This document shows, piece after piece, positions 5,135-8,508 of a stretch of DNA of 8,508 nucleotides. The DNA is from MGBC163016 sp964469815 (lineage in GTDB: Bacteria; Actinomycetota; Coriobacteriia; Coriobacteriales; Eggerthellaceae): contig CAYXZC010000066.1 in the NCBI GenBank assembly GCA_964469815.1, positions 1-8,508 of the forward strand, given 5' to 3'. A program made the position numbers and the translations under genes. Position 1 is the first letter of the stretch. Each line of letters opens with the position of its first letter. The notes beneath the pieces were generated by a model. That model was not told where the DNA came from, made no database searches, and saw nothing but the letters and a program-made list of their open reading frames with translations.

Positions 5135-8100
5135 TTAATCGTCTTGCATCTCAAAAGCCCGCAACGTTGCAAGCTCCATCTCATCAACCAGAACCTCACG
5201 GGGCTTGGTCCCATTTGCAGGGCCTACGATGCCCTTTTCTTCCAATTGATCCATTATACGTCCTGCTCGTGCATAACCCACCTTCAACCTTCTCTGAATG
5301 CTGGATGTAGAGCCCGTTTCCATGGAAACGATGATATCGGCTGCATCCCAAAGCAGAGGATCATCATCTCCTCCCGAGCCACCAGACGGATTCGTATCCC
5401 CAAGGGACATCATATTGGTCTGAAGTATCTCGGAATGATATTCCGGCTCGGATTGGCTCTTCACGTACTCGACCACAGCGAATATCTCATCCTCGGAAAC
5501 GTAACATCCCTGGATCCTTTGAGGCTTCGCAAGCTCGGGTTTTGACAAGAGCAGATCTCCCAGACCGATGAGGTTCTCGGCACCGGGAGTATCCAGTATG
5601 ACGCGCGAGTCGATCCCCGATGCCACGTTGAAGGCTATCCTGTTCGTTATGTTCGCCTTGATGAGCCCGGTCACGACATTGGTGGATGGGCGTTGCGTTG
5701 CGACTATGAGATGTATCCCGGCAGCGCGTGCCAACTGCGCGATGCGGCTTATGGAGAACTCGACCTCTTTGCCGACATTCATCATGAGATCGGCAAGCTC
5801 GTCGATAATGATGACGATATATGGGAGCTTCTCGGCTTCCGGCATCTCATCAAGCAGCTGACCCCGCTCGACCTTATCGTTGTACTGCGATATATTGCGC
5901 GCACCGATCTTGCTGAAGACCTTCAGCCTTCTCTCCATCTCGGCAACGCCCCAAGAAAGCGCGCTGGCGGCCTCCTTCGCCTCGGTCACTACGGGAACAT
6001 ATAGGTGCGGTATACCGTTATAAGGAGTGAACTCAACCCTTTTCGGGTCGATCATGATGAAACGAACCTCATCCGGGGTCGCACGCATGAGGATGGACAT
6101 GATCATAGCGTTGATGGAAACGGATTTGCCCGAACCTGTAGTGCCACCGATGAGCAGGTGCGGCATCTTCGCCAGATCGGATACGATGGCATTTCCCTCA
6201 ACATCCTTGCCGATAGCGATCTGAAGCGGGCCTTGAGGGGCGTTCTTTATAACGTCGGCAAGATAGACCGTCTGACGCTCAGCGTTGGGAACCTCTATGC
6301 CGACATAGTTGGTGCCCGGGATAGGAGCGAATATGCGAACTCCAGGTGCTGCCAGCGATAGAGCTATATCGTCGTTCAAAGCGGTGATGCGACTTACCCT
6401 GACACCTGCGGGAAGGTCTACCTCGAAAAGGGTGACCGTCGGTCCGGCTATCCAACCAACAACCGATGCATCTATCCCGAAATCGGACAATGTGGTCTGA
6501 AGCGTTGCTGCCGTCCTGCGCAATTCGGGATCGTTGCTCCCCCGCTTCTTCGATGCACCGCTTGATCTGAGCAGCGACATCGCCGGCAGGCGATATGCAC
6601 TGCTCTTCGCACTGCTCATCGGCTTCTTAGAGGATGTGGGCTTTGCAACAGCAGACGATGCAGCGATCGCAGCAGGAGATGAGGGTGACCCGGCTCCTCT
6701 GGATTCGTGCCTGTTGATGAGCGCATCCGAAGCATCCGCGCCCGTACCATCTTCCGTGGCTGGATCATCGTCTGCAAAAGATGGAACATCATCCAATACG
6801 ATATTGGTGGTAGCGCTCACAACGTTGAAGTTGGCTATATCATCCAAACCTTCATCGTGTGAAGGCGATGTCTCTTCGGAAGAACCTTGTGGGAGATGCG
6901 AGATATCGCCTATGTTGACAGCTATGTCATCGATGATCGGAAGCTCTGTGAGCTCATCGTTATCCGGATCCACCTTGGCCTTGAGGATCGAGATCATATC
7001 TATATCTATGAGCGGATCTGAAAGGTCGACTTCGCCCTCCCCTTCAAGGTCGATATCCTCCTCATAGATCCCATCCTCGCCTTCCCTTAGGATGGCCAGC
7101 TTGAAACCATCCTCAGGGTCTACGGCCGCATCTAAGATCCCATCGAGATCATTGGAAGAAGTACTACCATCGAGAGGGGTATCCGTTGATTCCATGTTCT
7201 GCAAGGACTCAGGCTCATATCGCCTGTCCAGAGGTTGCAGGGGAACCGTCTTGTTGGACGCACGATCATCGGTGATGCTCTGCCTGGACGCAAGATCCCT
7301 CTTCGAATACGGTGACTCGAAAGGAAGAGGCGCGGCGGACATATCACCATAGCCCTGATGACTCAATCTTCTTGTAGCACCTTCGGGGATATCCTGCTCA
7401 TATGGAACCCCGAAGATGCCCCCTTGCTTCTTGGGGCTTTCATCACGATTCCAATACAGTTGAGCAGCATCGCCTCGACCCATTAGCGGCCGGGTCATCG
7501 AAGACCCTTCAACATCTACATCCCTGACATCATAATTAGGAGAGAACCCTCGCTGGAACCTTGCAGAAGGCTCAGTATCCTGCCTTTTGCTGCGCTTGAA
7601 GCGATCCTTAGGCTGATGACGCTGGATCTCACCGGAAGCCACCTTCTCATCATGCTCTTGCTTCTTCTGCCGAACAAGATCGATTAGCTTCGAGATGGAG
7701 AAACCGATTATGAGCACACCGACCAACATCGTTCCGATGAGCACGACGCCTGTGACGATATGGCCGAAGAGCGTAATACCGGCCCACGCTATGCCCGCTC
7801 CGATATAGCCACCGTAATTGACGAGCATGTTCTCCGAGAAGAGAAGGTTCGTGTTGTCAACGCCAAGGGTCGTTATGGGAGTGAACAATGCAACGAACCC
7901 CAAAAGTGCTATGAACACGATACCCAACCCTATGGCGGCTCTTGTTGGGAGCCTATCGGTGCCTGTTCTGTATAGGAATGTTATGCCGATCGCAGCAAGG
8001 ACGAAGGGAAGGATGTAGCTTCCCACGCCGAATCCAAGCCGCAGCCAGTGGGATGCGAAATCTGATACCAAGGCATTGTCAGGAGGAAGAGCCACGATCA

Positions 8101-8281
8101 GCATGAAGACTATCGCCAAGATTATGAAGATGACACCTGCGATATCACGCTTAGTGGAATCATCAAGGATCGGGCGCGATGTCTGATCGGAAGGCTTCTT
8201 CTCTTCTGGCGAACGTCTCTTTTGCGGAGTTCGATCGACCTTTTTACCCTTGGATTTTGACTGGCTAGATTGCCTCGCCAC
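5135..8281 (-). CDS. ftsK: DNA translocase FtsK/SpoIIIE
   Basis: FtsK is the septum-anchored, hexameric ATPase that pumps chromosomal DNA during division and guides dimer resolution. This 1048-residue protein starts with a basic cytoplasmic tail (1-45), then a membrane domain with about four or five helices between residues 47 and 200. The linker (about 203-565) is long and divergent. Its middle (365-520) has about 45 Asp/Glu against 4 Lys/Arg by eye, followed by an Ala/Ser/Pro stretch (530-565). The motor (about 585-945) has Walker A GGTTGSGKS (712-720), Walker B VIIIDELAD (823-831) and the conserved ATQRPSTNVVTG (861-872). A winged-helix gamma domain closes the protein (about 975-1035, with SIQRRLKVGYARAGRIMDQL), which in the family reads polar DNA motifs. 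The GTG start at 8281 has AAGGAG (8291-8296) with a 9-nt spacer. Identification is certain; only the linker is unlike standard members. Confidence 0.97.
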   Translation of the reverse strand: MARQSSQSKSKGKKVDRTPQKRRSPEEKKPSDQTSRPILDDSTKRDIAGVIFIILAIVFMLIVALPPDNALVSDFASHWLRLGFGVGSYILPFVLAAIGITFLYRTGTDRLPTRAAIGLGIVFIALLGFVALFTPITTLGVDNTNLLFSENMLVNYGGYIGAGIAWAGITLFGHIVTGVVLIGTMLVGVLIIGFSISKLIDLVRQKKQEHDEKVASGEIQRHQPKDRFKRSKRQDTEPSARFQRGFSPNYDVRDVDVEGSSMTRPLMGRGDAAQLYWNRDESPKKQGGIFGVPYEQDIPEGATRRLSHQGYGDMSAAPLPFESPYSKRDLASRQSITDDRASNKTVPLQPLDRRYEPESLQNMESTDTPLDGSTSSNDLDGILDAAVDPEDGFKLAILREGEDGIYEEDIDLEGEGEVDLSDPLIDIDMISILKAKVDPDNDELTELPIIDDIAVNIGDISHLPQGSSEETSPSHDEGLDDIANFNVVSATTNIVLDDVPSFADDDPATEDGTGADASDALINRHESRGAGSPSSPAAIAASSAVAKPTSSKKPMSSAKSSAYRLPAMSLLRSSGASKKRGSNDPELRRTAATLQTTLSDFGIDASVVGWIAGPTVTLFEVDLPAGVRVSRITALNDDIALSLAAPGVRIFAPIPGTNYVGIEVPNAERQTVYLADVIKNAPQGPLQIAIGKDVEGNAIVSDLAKMPHLLIGGTTGSGKSVSINAMIMSILMRATPDEVRFIMIDPKRVEFTPYNGIPHLYVPVVTEAKEAASALSWGVAEMERRLKVFSKIGARNISQYNDKVERGQLLDEMPEAEKLPYIVIIIDELADLMMNVGKEVEFSISRIAQLARAAGIHLIVATQRPSTNVVTGLIKANITNRIAFNVASGIDSRVILDTPGAENLIGLGDLLLSKPELAKPQRIQGCYVSEDEIFAVVEYVKSQSEPEYHSEILQTNMMSLGDTNPSGGSGGDDDPLLWDAADIIVSMETGSTSSIQRRLKVGYARAGRIMDQLEEKGIVGPANGTKPREVLVDEMELATLRAFEMQDD

Positions 8282-8290
8282 GACGCTATT

Positions 8291-8296
8291 CTCCTT
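8291..8296 (-). promoter_or_regulatory. Ribosome binding site that fixes the ftsK GTG start
   Basis: AAGGAG on the minus strand lies 9 nt upstream of GTG at 8279-8281. No ATG in frame is near, so this site is the main reason for choosing the GTG start. Confidence 0.8.
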
Positions 8297-8337
8297 TTGG
8301 TTCGTTTGTGCTGTGATTTGAGATATCGTTCTTATGG

Positions 8338-8343
8338 ATTATA
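8338..8343 (-). promoter_or_regulatory. Candidate ftsK promoter -10 box
   Basis: A perfect TATAAT on the minus strand lies 56 bp upstream of the GTG start, which would give a leader of about 50 nt. The best -35 match, TTGACG (8365-8370), is 21 bp away, longer than the normal 16-18 bp. At 17 bp the hexamer is CGTGCA, a poor match. Either the promoter is weak and needs an activator, or only the -10 is real. Confidence 0.45.
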
Positions 8344-8353
8344 CAAGATAGCA

Positions 8354-8408
8354 GCGATCATGCACGTCAAGACGTCTAAGACGGCGAATGGATGGGCGCG
8401 ATCATGCA
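8354..8408. repeat. Direct repeat GCGATCATGCA, two copies upstream of ftsK
   Basis: The 11-mer GCGATCATGCA occurs exactly at 8354-8364 and 8398-8408. The 44-bp spacing places both copies on nearly the same helical face. The inner copy lies between the -10 candidate and its distant TTGACG, so a bound protein could control ftsK. Between the copies is CGTCT-A-AGACG (8373-8383), another short inverted repeat. No known regulator is recognised. Confidence 0.4.
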
Positions 8409-8508
8409 TCGGCTCTTCATGCTATCAAGCCGAAACCATCGAATGCGAAAGCCCGAAGGTATCCCTTTTCGATTTGCTCTGAACACCATCTTTCATTTGC
8501 TTTCGCAA

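Larger units (their letters stand above)
8282..8508. other. Right-edge region upstream of ftsK, no supported gene
   Basis: The first 130 bases hold the ftsK leader, -10 box and repeats. Beyond them is an inverted repeat TCGGCT/AGCCGA (8409-8414 and 8428-8433) with a 13-nt loop and no U-tract on either strand. Two minus-strand frames are open from the window edge to TGA stops at 8425-8427 and 8417-8419. Each gives under 30 residues with no recognisable motif, so the 3' end of an upstream gene is possible but not shown. The plus-strand frame covering 8270-8482 has no ribosome binding site or family resemblance and was left out. Confidence 0.5.

Noticed and set aside
6534..7067. A 177-residue plus-strand open frame rich in Ser and Pro, opposite the FtsK linker.
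   Set aside because: It is the antisense of the acidic, Ser-rich linker. Its low-complexity composition follows from the opposite strand.
8409..8433. Inverted repeat TCGGCT/AGCCGA as a terminator of a gene upstream of ftsK.
   Set aside because: The stem is only 6 bp with a 13-nt loop, and no U-tract follows on either strand.
1..8508. A mobile element, prophage, defence system or other novel gene cluster.
   Set aside because: Every large frame belongs to a well-known core family. No transposase, integrase, terminal repeats or tRNA-flanked insertion was seen.

Overview
This window is a chromosomal core-gene block, about half G+C by eye, and every convincing gene is on the minus strand. In transcription order, reading from high to low coordinates, it holds ftsK (DNA translocase), a RodZ-like membrane helix-turn-helix protein, yajQ, rimO, a fused pgsA-pncC(cinA C-terminal) gene, and the first 71 codons of recA running off the left edge. 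This order, with rimO and pgsA/cinA between an ftsK-HTH pair and recA, suggests an actinobacterium, most probably class Coriobacteriia. That placement comes from remembered gene order, not from a search.

Layout: the right edge (8282-8508) is non-coding as far as I can tell and carries the ftsK leader, with a strong ribosome binding site and a perfect -10 box. ftsK (GTG start) is followed after 21 bp by the RodZ-like gene (TTG start). yajQ follows after 76 bp and rimO after 51 bp. The pgsA-pncC start codon directly abuts the rimO stop (TAGATG). No convincing terminator or strong internal promoter was found between ftsK and the pgsA fusion, so these five genes can be read as one transcription unit. 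A 348-bp spacer then precedes recA. recA has its own textbook promoter (TTGACA, 16 bp, TATAAT) with a LexA-type SOS operator filling the spacer.

Functionally the block joins chromosome segregation at the septum (FtsK), cell shape (RodZ-like), ribosomal protein S12 modification (RimO), phospholipid synthesis plus pyridine-nucleotide salvage (PgsA-PncC), a nucleotide-binding protein (YajQ), and recombination with the SOS response (RecA).

I found no mobile element, CRISPR array, tRNA or rRNA, toxin-antitoxin pair or defence system, and no wholly new system. The points worth a second look are the PgsA-PncC fusion, the Ser/Arg-rich linker of the RodZ-like protein beside a strongly acidic FtsK linker, the recA control region, and several short repeats in the non-coding gaps.
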